Shown piece by piece: positions 1-10,259 of a DNA stretch of 64,000 nt. The DNA comes from Podocnemis expansa. Taxonomy: Eukaryota > Chordata > Testudines > Podocnemididae. Made by a program: the position numbers and the translations under genes. Position 1 is the stretch's first letter; each line of letters begins with the position of its first letter. Under the pieces are notes generated by a model, which had not been told where the DNA came from, ran no database searches, and was given only the letters and a program-made list of their open reading frames with translations. The DNA lies in NCBI GenBank assembly GCA_007922195.1, contig ML682007.1, positions 20,698,998 to 20,762,997 on the forward strand. Direction: 5' to 3'.

Positions 1-81
1 GCCTGATCTTCAGGGGGGCTGCACCCCTCAGAACTGTTGCCTGAAGCCACATCTGTCTCTTGCCTCACAGTAGAGCCAGCC

Positions 82-643
82 CTGCCAGATACCAAAGCCT
101 GGAAAGGAGGACAGGGCAGGAGGTCATTGGAGGACATGTGGAGAAAATGTAGTATTAATGAAATATTCGTCTGTTTTTAGGGGATCCTGGAATGCTTTCC
201 CTTGAAAATAAGGTATTCTGGCATGTTCCAGCATGCTTTAACCCCATAAGTAAAAAGCCAGACAAAATCATGTATTTTAAAATGCCTGTCAGATGGAGGA
301 CATGAAGCTAAAGAGGAGGACATGTCTTCCTTTTGCCTGACATCTGGTAACCCTAGAGTTAGCAGATGTCAGGCAAAAGGAGGACATGTCCTCCTTTTTA
401 CCTTCACACTCTCTGTCCAGCAGGCATTTTAAAAAATACATGATTTTGTCTGGCTTTTTACTTATGGGGTTAAAGTATGCTGGAACATTGCCAGAACACC
501 CTGTTTTTAGGGGAAAGCATTCCAGGGCCCCCTAAAAACAGAAGAGTACTATATCAATACTACATTTTCTCCATGTGTCTTCCAATGTCCTCCTTTCTGT
601 ACTTCCTTGGCCTCCTTTCCAGGCTTTGGTATCTGGTAGCCTT
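82..643. repeat. ~560-bp imperfect palindrome: two head-to-head elements with a TAGGGTTACCAG-type terminus
   Basis: Positions 82-354 and 356-643 are reverse complements over most of their length, meeting at about 355 (CATCTGGTAACCCTAG). Both halves share the aggaggacatgt motif and a gacaaaatcatg motif. A single copy of the same element at 17806-18098 shows this is two copies in inverted orientation. Confidence 0.85.
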
Positions 644-1608
644 AGCCAGACCTCCTTCTTTGGCAGATGGGAACATGCTGGGGGTCAGCCACCCCCAATC
701 CCCATTTCAAAGGTGACTTTAAAAGCTTGTTATGAAAAATATTGGGCTCCTCTAACACACCTTCTGGTTTCCGGGACCGTAGAACTCATGTTTAGGTGAT
801 TTGGGGGGATGGAGGGAAGCCGTAGGATTAAGAACCCCCCCCCCCCATGGGAGCTGAGAGTTTCACATGACACCAGGAGCTGGAGCTAGCAAAAATGTGA
901 CTGTTCTGCTTTTGCTTTGTACTGAGGTATGTGGAAGCGATTCTTCTGGAGCTGGCAAAAGTGTGCGTGTCCTGCCCCGGTGCTATGAACTGGGGGGACA
1001 GGGGGATTCTTCTAGTAACATCAGAATTTGCTCTGTTTCTGAGGTCCACGTTCTTGATCTTTCTGCAGACCCTGCTTGTGATGCTTCCCAGTGGTACCTA
1101 GGGGTGGGGAGGTTACCACCTGCCCATAGCGTGAGGAAGCCTTTTCTGTACCTGCCAAGGATCAGCTGCATAGCTGTACCAGCCATAGGCAATACAGGCA
1201 TGCTGCTCCAGAGTACGCAGAGCCAGCTGCGTCTCTACAGGTTAGTGATGGGCATGCTTAGTCCCTGAGCTCTGTCAGGACAGGAGTACCCACTCTCTGG
1301 TCCCCTGGACACTCAAAATTTGCAGACTGGCTGCTCCCAAGAGGGTCACACATCAGCTTACTAGTTACATCTCAAGTCACTGTTCTGCTTAACACATAGC
1401 ACTTCAGATATGTTTAAGTTGAAAACAAGTAAACGTTTATTCTACACAATATAGAGATTGAAGTGATAGCAAGTATTGCTATTGGCAACAAATACTTAGA
1501 GATAAGAAAATCATAACATGCATTCTATAACCCAGATTTACTTAACTAGATACTTTCAGGTCCAATGCTCTCTTCAGCATTTTACAGCCAGGCTTGGCTG
1601 TGACCTTC
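644..1608. other. unassigned intergenic sequence
   Basis: Contains a C-rich run at about 834-846. Short open frames here have no recognisable domain and no splice support. Nothing assigned. Confidence 0.5.
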
Positions 1609-1618
1609 CATTAGTGAG

Positions 1619-1995
1619 TTCCAAAGGGGGTAGCCGTGTTAATCTAGTACAGCAAAAACAAACAAGGAGGATGGTGGCACTTTTAAAGACTAAGAAATTT
1701 ATTTATTGTTGAGCTTTGGATTTTTGGCTACAAAAGCTCATGTGATGAATAAGTTTGTTAGTCTTCAGAAGTGTGACCTGATCCCCTGACTTACACTTCC
1801 TTGCATTTCTTTCTTCCCATTCTTTAAGTTCCCCCAGCTTCAAAGTGTCTGATAAAGTGGGATTTTCTCCCATGAACGCTCATGCCAAAAATAAATTCGT
1901 TAGTCTTAAAATTGCCACAGGACTCCTTGCTCGTTTTACTAACTGGACTAACCTGGCTGCTTCTTTGCAACCAGACTCCTTGTTTGTTTTGCTTT
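1619..1995 (-). mobile_element. Penelope-like terminal-repeat fragment, fold-back, with 10-bp TSD
   Basis: Left end TTCCAAAGGGGGTAGCCG (the conserved 3' end on the minus strand) and a right half that is its partial inverted repeat. It is flanked by a perfect direct repeat, cattagtgag, at 1609-1618 and 1996-2005. The hammerhead-like cores here are degraded (CTGATAA, GAAC). Confidence 0.75.
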
Positions 1996-2373
1996 CATTA
2001 GTGAGAAAAACACACTGTTAGCTTGTCTCCTCAGTGAAGAAGGCAGGGAGTACCTCTGCCCCTATGGGTGTACCCCAGCAATTTATTGTTTGTACGTCTA
2101 AAAAGGATCCCATTGTTTATTTCTTCCTGTAGATTTTCTGCCTTGAAGATTTCTCTGTCTTTTGATTAGCATTTGGCTCTGTATGAACCAATATAGAATG
2201 GGAGCCACTGCGCTAGCAGGAATGTTTGGAGTCACGGTTCCAAGTTTCTATTCTTGGGTCAGGGAAAATGGCACAGGATGAGCGTGGTGATGGCAGACAA
2301 ATACTTGGTTTCTTTCTGGAAGTAGTATAGCTGAGACTTAGCTAGGCTCTAGTCCTAAATCACTGATTATCTT

Positions 2374-2462
2374 GACCCAAATTCTCAAAGGTCTTTTGGT
2401 GCCTAAAGCCCACTGAAATAAATGGAGGTTAGGTGCCTCAATATCTTTGAGAATCTGGGTGC
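2374..2462. repeat. short fold-back repeat (ACCCAAATTCTCAAAGGT arms)
   Basis: The arms at 2374-2392 and 2441-2462 are inverted copies around a core containing taggtgcct. A related palindrome lies in an SLU7 intron at about 61634-61724 and a partial one near 33580-33650. A common reptile/bird MITE-like repeat. Confidence 0.55.
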
Positions 2463-2810
2463 AGTCTGTAAAGTAAAGGGAATAGAAATCATCTTTCTCA
2501 AAGAGGGGAACATAAAGGGCTCTATGGACCTTGTACTGTAGTAGTTACCAAATGGTTAATGGATGGGGTAACTATTTTCCACCTGTGGCCAATTGTTTGA
2601 CTAAAATGTTGCAACAGGTGGGGTAAAAGGTTGCAGTTCAGCTTTTACCTGGGCTGGTACTAGTCTGGGGCAGAAGGACCTGGTAGTGGGGGCAGCTTGG
2701 GAGGAAATAGTATGAGGACTGGAACTTCTAAGGACTGTCCTGGAATAAGCTGCTTCTTCAGAGGGATTTAGAAGTAGGTGAAGGTAAGAAGTTCAAGTAA
2801 CCTGGGGTAG

Positions 2811-2830
2811 CAGCAGCAGCAGCAGCAGCA
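2811..2830 (+). repeat. (CAG)n microsatellite
   Basis: About six to seven CAG/AGC units in non-coding sequence. Confidence 0.9.
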
Positions 2831-3324
2831 CATATGAGAGAGGAGAAATTAGCTTCTTGGTCCTTGGGTTGAAAACCAGGAAGTGGGAGGGTTTGGGTTC
2901 CTCTAGCTGGCTCCAAGGATAAACATATAAAGCTTTCTTGATGCAGAATGCAACTGAAGACCTGGCTCACAATCACTAGCCTGTTTATCTGTTGAGTTTC
3001 TTTTCATCTGGAGGAGGTGGGACTCCAAGTGACCTGGCTGGGGGGTGAAAAGGGGGAAAACCACTGCATACCTTAAGTGGCTGTTGATATGGGGGTGCTG
3101 TTAATGAAGAGACACCACACCTGGCCTTAAATGAGTGTTGCTGGTAAGAGAATCCTCTGTCAAAGATATGGAGGTTTACTCAATACTGAAGGTTGCGAAT
3201 TATGGGAAAATATCAGCAGAGGTAATGAGCTTTCAATTTATTGTCTTATGGTTCCCAACTTGGAGAGAGAGCTTGCAGGAGAGCAAGAGTTTGTATGGAA
3301 AAGTCTCTATTTCCAGGCTGGGTT

Positions 3325-3415
3325 TGTCTGTTTTCCCCTATGTAAAAAGGGAATAATTATACTGGGCTTCTTTTAAGAAGTGCTTTGAGATTTACTGATG
3401 AGCATTGTTATATGA
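3325..3415 (+). repeat. MIR/CORE-like SINE fragment
   Basis: Plus-strand match to the 3' half of a MIR-type SINE: a ccctatgtaaaaaggg segment followed by a gaagtgctttgagat segment. Confidence 0.5.
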
Positions 3416-3553
3416 GGTGTGTATTATGTCTTTACAGTGCCAAGAACGGCTCCTGAATTGCATCCAAGCACTGTAGGTGGTAATATGGCAATAAAATAGT
3501 ATAGGAATTTTGTTTCTCTTTGAGTTCGGAGTTGGGCGTGCATCCCACATTTC

Positions 3554-3709
3554 AGACAGACAAGGAGGGTGAGGTAATATTCTTATTGGACCAACTTCTG
3601 TTGATGAGAGATACATGATTTTGAACATATACAGAGCTCTTCTTCAGGTCAGCTCTATGTAAGCTTGAAAGTTTGTCTTACTCTCTGCAACAAAATTTGG
3701 TCCAATAAC
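3554..3709. mobile_element. second Penelope-like family, fold-back fragment
   Basis: The left arm has GGTGAGGTAATAT and TTGGACCAACTTCTGTTG; the right arm contains the inverted TTTGGTCCAATAA. On the minus strand the left arm reads CTGAAGAAGAGCTC, a hammerhead-type 5' core, but its GAAA partner has decayed. This family is abundant in turtles and crocodilians. Confidence 0.65.
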
Positions 3710-3846
3710 AGGATGTTCTTCTTCGAGTGCTGCTCAGATACATTCAGTATTAGGTGTCTACATGCTGCAGTGCATGATTGGTTGGCAGCATTTTGCCCTA
3801 GGCTGTCAGAGCAGAGTCAGTGGCCAACGGCCCCTCTGGCCACTCC
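3710..3846 (+). repeat. terminal arm of the TTCTTCGAG fold-back family
   Basis: Matches the reverse complement of the right arm of the element at 7762-8050, including a tattaggtgt motif and an attttgcccta motif, as far as about 3842. It may be the left end of the larger unit ending near 7761. Confidence 0.65.
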
Positions 3847-4235
3847 TGGGGCCAGGGCCATCTCTAGGGTAGGGCAAGCAGGGCAGCTGCCGAGGGCCCT
3901 GCGCTTTGGGGGCCCCATGCGGCCGCACCGCTACCCCTCCCCATGCCAGAGACCGGGCGAGTCAGCCAAAAGGGCAGCCAGGTTCAGCGCTGCTGTTCCA
4001 ACCACCCCTCTTCCCCGCCATGTGCGCTGCTCTCAGCTCTGTGCCAGAGCAGTATCTGGTATCGCTGCCGCCCCCCTCCCCGCCCCAGCTGCGCTGCCTC
4101 CCACCCCCTCCTTGCTGCTTTGGCACAGAGCCCAGAGCAGCATGCGTGGTTGGCGGGGTGGTGAGGGCACAGACTGGCACCACTGCACCGGGCTGCCCTT
4201 TTGGCCACTCGCCCAGTCCCTGGCATGGGGGGGGC
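3847..4235. repeat. GC-rich insertion with a long hairpin
   Basis: Begins with a CAGGGCCATCTCTAGG-type terminus seen in other nonautonomous elements. Positions about 3938-3980 are inverted at about 4190-4231, and about 4025-4048 are inverted at about 4117-4142. GC content is far above the surroundings. Overlapping open frames on both strands are a by-product of this composition. No matching right terminus was found. Confidence 0.6.
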
Positions 4236-6592
4236 AGTGCTAGGGTCCTCAGGTCAGACCTGCGATCTCTGAGTATGCTCCCCTCTCAAACATCCAGCCA
4301 CCCTCTTAGTCCTTGCCATCGTAGGGAGCATGATTTACCCTGATTGAGTAAGTTCATTTTGAACCTTACTGGGGGTTCTGTGCCATCATGTTCACAAGGT
4401 TCCCCGCCTTAGTCCACTTACAGAGCCTGCCAAGAACCATCGCCTTCAGACAACCTCACTCCTTCTTTAGGCAGAAGTTCCCCAGCGTTTATCGGGAGGC
4501 CTGCAACTTGGATAGGAGTGTCCAAACACATTCTCCTCCTCTTCACACCTCCATATTACAATGGGTCGTCTGATCAGGGAAGATCAGATGATCAAGAACC
4601 CTGCCTTCGTGCTATATGTCAAACCATTTTTCCCAGCAGACTCTATTGCTTTCTTAGTACATAAGAGCAAATTGCCCCCTCTACCACCTGCTTCCTATTT
4701 TTCCAGGGATGCTCGGGGGCTGACCCCAAGACTGCACTGTTCCACTCTTAGTTCTCGCTTTTCTAGCCTTTTGCTTCGAACCGTAAGTCCTTTCCTCTCT
4801 GCTCAGGTTCACAGTGCTTTGTAGCTTAGCTCAGTATGCCTAGTGAGGGCATGATGAAGATCTGGCCAAGCCACGGGTCAACCCCATAGAGCTCAACCAC
4901 AGGAAAAGATAAAACTCTTGTGGAATCCTATAAAGGTTAAGGTAGGACCCTTACAATTTTCTCGGACTTTCCCATGCTATAAGGTGAAACTGCTTGTATG
5001 CTAGTGCGCTTCGGATGCCTTCACTTCTTAGTCATATGTGCCTGCTGTACACTGGGCTATTGGGTGAGTGCTGTGTTGTTTCTCGGGGGGTGATACGCGA
5101 TACATTCCCCCCCCCCTTCCATTCCCCTTTGATTCCAGACTAGTGAGGATCAGGGCCCAAGCTGGTCATCGATCGTTGGACAACCAGAGCTGTAACTCGC
5201 TCCATGAGGTGAACCTCTACACCCTCTGTTTCCAGCGGGTCTACATCAAGTATCTGGGGTTCTTTGTCTCCCTCTGTCCCTTTTCTATGGGTCGAGGAAG
5301 ATTACTGATTGCTCGTCCTTCTTTTTATAAGACCCTTTCAGAATAAACCGCCCTTCATCTGGGAACCCCAAGGAAACTTTATCCCCGGAGCCACTAGGCT
5401 TGAAACACCTGTGGCTTTCTAATCTCCAATCCAACAGGATCCCCATCAGAAGGGGCTCGTGAAGGGAGATACCCCTCGGCCAGTCTGAGGAGTTGAATCC
5501 CATGTTGGTTGCTGCTCAATGATAGGTCTTTTAATGACCCTCTGGTTTTATCCCACCATTAAGTCCTACTGGGACATCATAGTCCTGTACGAGCCAGTGA
5601 AGGGAGTTACATCCTTCCCCTTTCTCTATCTTGCTTTATGGGTCATTTTTCCCTAGGATGGTGACCCCCCTGGGGTGGGGTTGGATGACAATGGGAAATT
5701 AGTAAAAAAAAAAAAAAAAGTATATGAAGACCCTCCCAGGACACCTGTATACTCCGGTACACAGGCTGGGGTACTATGACTGCCATTCTCCAGTCTCATG
5801 TCTTTTACCAAACTACTTGTTTCCTTATTGATTATGGTCCCTGTGGGTCTTGGGGTCTTGTGCGCACAGAGACTTAGAGTGCTGGGTCACATACTTTGCG
5901 CCATGTTCTTCTTCTCTTAGGAGGTAGGGCAGTTGGATGTGCAGTCAGATTACTCTCAAACTTGTTGCTATATTTGTCCCTCCTCTTCGAGCCCTCAGTC
6001 TTGATGTATTAAGGCAGGCCTCAGTACCTGAAGTTGTGCTCGTATATTCCCCTAGTTTGTGCGATCGAGAAGACAAAAATCCCTTCTGTGCCTCTCTTTC
6101 CATGTTTTTGGGGCCTTCCCCCTCACCTTTGGTGCTGCCCCTATTCTGGTACTTCAGGCCTTTGCATACTCCCTGTGATATTAACCATTGCCTTTACTAG
6201 GGGATCTGTATGGAGGCTCCCCTTAGAGATCATGAACATCCCATCCATTTCCTCACCATAACCCCTAAGGCAGGTTGGCCTTGGTTGTCTCTACCTTGCA
6301 GGGAGTATTAGCATAGCACTCATCTGAAACTTTCAGGCTGCCACCTACAGTCTTCTGGTTCTGGGGTAACTCATTTATAGCTTGAAGGCGGACTTTCTGC
6401 CCTCAAGATTACTACACTTGGTTCCCTTGCAGGAATACTTCTTCATACCGCTTAGTAGCATGAGGATACCTTGGAGCCAACCCATTATTGAGCCCTTCTT
6501 CATTTTCCCATGCTGGGTGAGGTAGTTCCCTACCCACCCTCAATAGTAGGGGTACAGTACAAGCTATTAATGCCAATAGATGGCCCGTCTTT
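4236..6592. other. unassigned interior between inverted ends
   Basis: No recognisable gene and no long frame. Contains a poly-C run near 5106-5116 and an A-run near 5704-5719. The base composition differs from nearby intergenic DNA and it lies between inverted termini (3710-3846 and 7690-7761), so it may be the decayed interior of one element. I could not recognise any protein in it. Confidence 0.4.
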
Positions 6593-7055
6593 CAGGGGGC
6601 ATCGCTGCCCCAGGGAAGCACCCGGGGCACGGGCCCATGCCACGCCCCCTGCCAGGACACCATGCCCCCCTGCCCACAGGCCATGGCCCCGGCTGGGGAT
6701 GGGGCAGGGAGCAGCCACAAGGGGCCGAGCCCCAGTTGCTTGGCAGGGGACTGGACCATGGCGGCAGCGGGTGGCTGGGCCCTGCATCCTTGGCTGGGGA
6801 CAGGGCCAGGAGCGGTCTCCACAGCCGGGGGCGGCTGAGCCGTGGATCCCCAGCCAGTATGAGGCCACCGCAGCAGGCGGCTGAGCCCTGAATCCCCCAC
6901 CGGGGACGGGGCTTCTGCTGCCGCGGACGGCTGGGCACCAGATCTCTGGCCCGATCGGGGTGGAGACCGGGAGAGGTGGGGTCCCGCCAGACCCAGGGCA
7001 CTGGCACCGGGATTCGGGGCACATGCCCCGTGTGCTGGCGCCAGCAACACCCCTG
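6593..7055. mobile_element. GC-rich hAT-type nonautonomous element with 8-bp TSD
   Basis: Left terminus CAGGGGGCATCGCTG, right terminus CCAGCAACACCCCTG (imperfect inverted repeats). Flanked by ccgtcttt (6585-6592) and ctgtcttt (7056-7063), 7 of 8 matching. The very GC-rich interior gives long but meaningless open frames on both strands. Related to 47583-47928. Confidence 0.7.
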
Positions 7056-7063
7056 CTGTCTTT

Positions 7064-7689
7064 GCCATTTCATGCTACCTGAAAGTGGGCCACTGCAGCC
7101 TGAGATGGAAGATTATAGGCTCCACTGGGATTAAGAAATTGTACATCCCGCTCTCCATGAGAGGGACAGACTTCCTCCCCTTCCCTATCTAGGTGTTAGC
7201 AGCAGACACTCAGTATCTTCTATTGTTCGCTAAATGTGGTCCTACCTTGAGTCCCCTAGGATGGTGGATAGGACATGGTGGTGCAGGGACTGGTAGTGGT
7301 CCCGGCATGCACGGAATACCCAGGACAGTTTTCCTGCCCAGTCTGCCCCGGAAGTGATCCACTTCCCTAATCTGTTTTTCCCTATCTAATGCTCATAGAG
7401 CTTGGAGAAGAGTGATTCTCTTCACATGGGGAGAAGGAGTCCCTAGCTTGTGACTGTCTCTTTTTCCAGGGTGGGTCCTGCTGGACTTGCATACCGAGCC
7501 TAGGAACCCAACCCACCTCAAGGTGATTTGCAGTTCTCTCTAGGGTCCCTTAAATCTGCTTATGGTGGGACCTCATAGAGTTATCTATTTCCCTTTTAGG
7601 TAGGGAATATGCTTACCTCAGGCAGCCTCCTGCTGGAGCCTTGCCTATGGGGATTGCTGTGCTGAAGGCAGAAAACTCCAACTCCACTC
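7064..7689. other. unassigned, probably interior of the larger inverted-end unit
   Basis: One minus-strand frame here has only a few stops over about 190 codons, but it shows no domain I recognise. Confidence 0.35.
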
Positions 7690-7761
7690 ACTGTCCACAG
7701 TACAGCTAGTAGTCGCCTAATATTGAATGTATCCGAGCAGCACTCGAAGAAAAACAGTGCG
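7690..7761 (-). repeat. right-hand inverted end matching 3710-3846
   Basis: cctaatattgaatgtat through gcagcactcgaag is the reverse complement of the left arm at about 3721-3752. It lies directly against the complete short copy at 7762-8050. Confidence 0.55.
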
Positions 7762-8050
7762 TTACTTACCAGTAACCATCCTTCTTCGAGATAAGCTGCT
7801 TGCATATGTTCAGGGCCCCCCTGCCGTCCCCACTGTCTGGAGTTGGCACCTTAAAGGGGGCTGGGTCAGGATCAGGGCCATATATATAGCCATGGGAGTG
7901 GCCAGAGGGGGTGTTGGCCACCAACCCTTTTCTGACAGGCTAGGGCAAAATGCTTCAACCAATCGTGCACTGCGGCACGTAAACACCTAATATTGAATGT
8001 ATGTGAGCAGCCCATCTCAGAGAAGGATGGTTACTGGTAAGTAACCCATC
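7762..8050. mobile_element. complete short fold-back element with ~25-bp perfect TIR
   Basis: GTTACTTACCAGTAACCAT through CCTTCT at the left is exactly inverted at the right end. The interior arms are similar to 3710-3846. No coding capacity. Superfamily not assigned. Confidence 0.75.
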
Positions 8051-8984
8051 ATTTCCTTCCCCATCTTATTTCTATAATCCTGTGACCAAGACAGCTACAA
8101 TAACACTGCATAGCTGACAGAGGGCAATTATAGCTGGGGTCTGGGTCAAAGTCCCATATACAAGGAAACAGAGTTCTGTCCCCAGTTCCTGCAGTTCCAT
8201 AAGTATTCAGGAAGCTGAAATCTGTTCCTCAAACCCTAGAAAGCTGGGGTTTTATTTAGTCCCTAATGGACATTGCAACTGACAGCATTAAAATCCTTCA
8301 GTGTTGTTAGTTTTCTGCTCTATTGCCTTGGAGGATGACCAGTAGTTCCAGAAAACTATTGTTTATATGTCATTAGTTTATTCTAAAATCTAGTTCCCAA
8401 TCAAAACCATATGAAAAAAATGTATTTCAAAGTAGAAATTCTGCTAGGCCAGGCTGTGAATTCTCACACTTAGGGAAGTGAGGTTCTATTGTTACAGCTA
8501 GAGCTGGCTGGAAAAACTCCAATTCTTCTTAGGAAATTAAGGGTTTTTTTGTGTGTCTTACCAATATTTTGGTTTTCCCATTGGAAAAATAAGGGGATTA
8601 CTTAACAAAAAAAAAAGCTTTCAGTAAAAATTGTTTTTGAAAATAAAACACTTTATTGAAGAATTGTTTCCAGTTTGATATGCAGAATGAAAACCCATGT
8701 GACGAATCTTCAAGTTGATTGAGAAGTGATTTTTGTTTTTGTTTTACAAGATGTTTCAGTGGAAAAGTTTTGACCAATTCTCTTTAAGACAATTGGCCCC
8801 AGATGTTCTTATGCTAAATGTTGAGCATACGTAACTGCTTGATTTAACTTACTGTGCAAAACAAAAGGAGCTTGCTAGTATTCTGTGAAGTTGACCATTA
8901 ATGGCCTGTAAGAGTTTAGTTGGGAGTTGGCTGTTAACTATCCATTAGAAGTTCTCACCTATTTTTTTTTAAATATATCTAAAT
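8051..8984. other. unassigned intergenic, AT-rich
   Basis: No gene, repeat terminus or RNA recognised. Confidence 0.5.
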
Positions 8985-9570
8985 CTGTAAAACAAACAAG
9001 GAGTCTGGTGGCACTTCTACATTTCCAAAGGGATAGCCGTGTTAGTCTAGTCCAGCAAAAAAAAAGAAAACCCCAAGGAGTTGTGTGGCACTTTAAGACT
9101 AACGGATTTATTTTTCGCATGAGCTTTCGTGGGAGAAAACCCCACTTCATCAGATGCTCCAAAGATGGGTGAACTTACAGAATGGAATGAAAATAAATGC
9201 AAGGGGGTATAAAACATAGGATCTGGTCATACAGTAACCAAAAAAAAAAAAAGTTAAAGTGCCACACGACTTTGTTTTGTTTTTTGCTGGACTAGACAAA
9301 CACGGCTATCCCTTTGGAAATTGACAACATACAGTAACAGCAAATCAGAGCAGTTGTTAGGTTCAAACTATGGGAAACTTTTGCAGCACTTTTAAAGACT
9401 AACAGATTTATTTATCACATGAGCTTTTGTGGGAGAAGATCACACCTCCTCAGATGCTTGGATGGGGAACTTATAGAATGGGAAGAAAATAAATGTAGGG
9501 AAGTCATGGGATCAGGTACTGGTGTATCAAATTAAAGCAGTTGTTTAGATTCAAACAATGGAGAACAGCA
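8985..9570. mobile_element. cluster of nested Penelope-like fragments
   Basis: At least three pieces. A partial copy at 8985-9011 seems to resume at about 9385-9568 after an insertion. A single-arm copy starts at 9019 with TTTCCAAAGGGATAGCCG. A 5'-truncated piece at 9239-9327, ending CCTTTGGAAA, sits inside that copy and is flanked by an 11-bp direct repeat catacagtaac (9228-9238 and 9328-9338). The family has inserted into itself. Confidence 0.7.
9117..9157 (-). ncRNA. hammerhead-ribozyme-like core, best preserved copy
   Basis: On the minus strand: GCAT, CTGATGA, an extra A, hairpin GTGGGG/TCCCAC, GAAA, GCTC, ATGC. The GCAU/AUGC ends pair as a 4-bp stem I, the hairpin is stem II, and AGCU is self-complementary, as in the minimal dimer-type hammerheads of Penelope-like elements. 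The unpaired A before stem II departs from the canonical motif. Activity is not known. Confidence 0.55.
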
Positions 9571-10035
9571 ATAAGCCGGGGGGGGGACGACAAAATTACC
9601 TGGTGTTATTACCTGAACTATTAGTCCTTTTCCTGGTGGTACAGATATGAGAAAATTAAGTATTAATACACCTATTTTTCTACATCAATACTTTGTAAAT
9701 AAAACTGACATGTCATATCTACACCAGAGCAATCTTATTACCTTTTTTACTTCAGCTTTATATAACTATAAACATAAATAACAAATATCTAAAATTCAAG
9801 ATAAAAACCACTGAGTAAAATGTTTATAACTTTCAGTCCAAAAGACTGTCCTCTTCCCCCTGGGGCTATTTTTAAGGGCTAAGGGATGATGGGACAAGAG
9901 TCATCACTGATGCTCTCCAAGCTGCAGCTCAGGAGTGTGCTATACCCCCTTCCCCCTGTGGCTGTATTTCTGCTGGTTGGCACTTGAGATCAACCCAAAT
10001 GCTGCTGTCACCCATGGCTCGCAAATTGCTCAGAA
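9571..10035. other. unassigned AT-rich intergenic
   Basis: Nothing recognised. Confidence 0.45.
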
Positions 10036-10043
10036 CCCTAGGT

Positions 10044-10251
10044 CAGTGTTTCCCAACCAGTGTGCCATGGCAAACAGGTGTGCCGTCAGTTCTGAGCAGG
10101 CGTGCTATGAAATTTTTTGAAAACGTACTCAAAGAGCTCTGGATTGGCTGACTGGCTCATGAATATTCATGAGTTGATTTGGAAACTATATGGTGGTGTG
10201 CCTTATAAGTAGCAAGGTGTACCACGGCAGAGAAAATGTTGGAAACCACTG
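10044..10251. mobile_element. hAT-type MITE, 208 bp
   Basis: TIRs CAGTGTTTCCCAACC and GGAAACCACTG. TSD ccctaggt (10036-10043) and ccctagct (10252-10259). Same family as 46395-46589. Confidence 0.85.
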
Positions 10252-10259
10252 CCCTAGCT

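Larger units (their letters stand above)
2006..3324. other. intergenic, mostly unassigned
   Basis: Holds a small palindromic repeat at 2374-2462 and an AGC microsatellite at about 2811-2830; otherwise nothing recognised. Confidence 0.5.

Noticed and set aside
3554..3709. Active hammerhead in the second Penelope-like family
   Set aside because: CTGAAGA is present, but the matching GAAA and stem II are decayed in the left arm, so it is only a relic.
3665..4343. 192- and 145-codon open frames, with frames on the other strand
   Set aside because: They overlap repeat ends and the GC-rich hairpin; no domain, and the residue runs mirror the inverted repeats.
6530..7073. Four overlapping open frames of 103-168 codons on both strands
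   Set aside because: They fall almost entirely within a GC-rich hAT-type element with its own TIRs and TSD; both-strand frames of low-complexity Pro/Gly/Arg composition are a base-composition effect.
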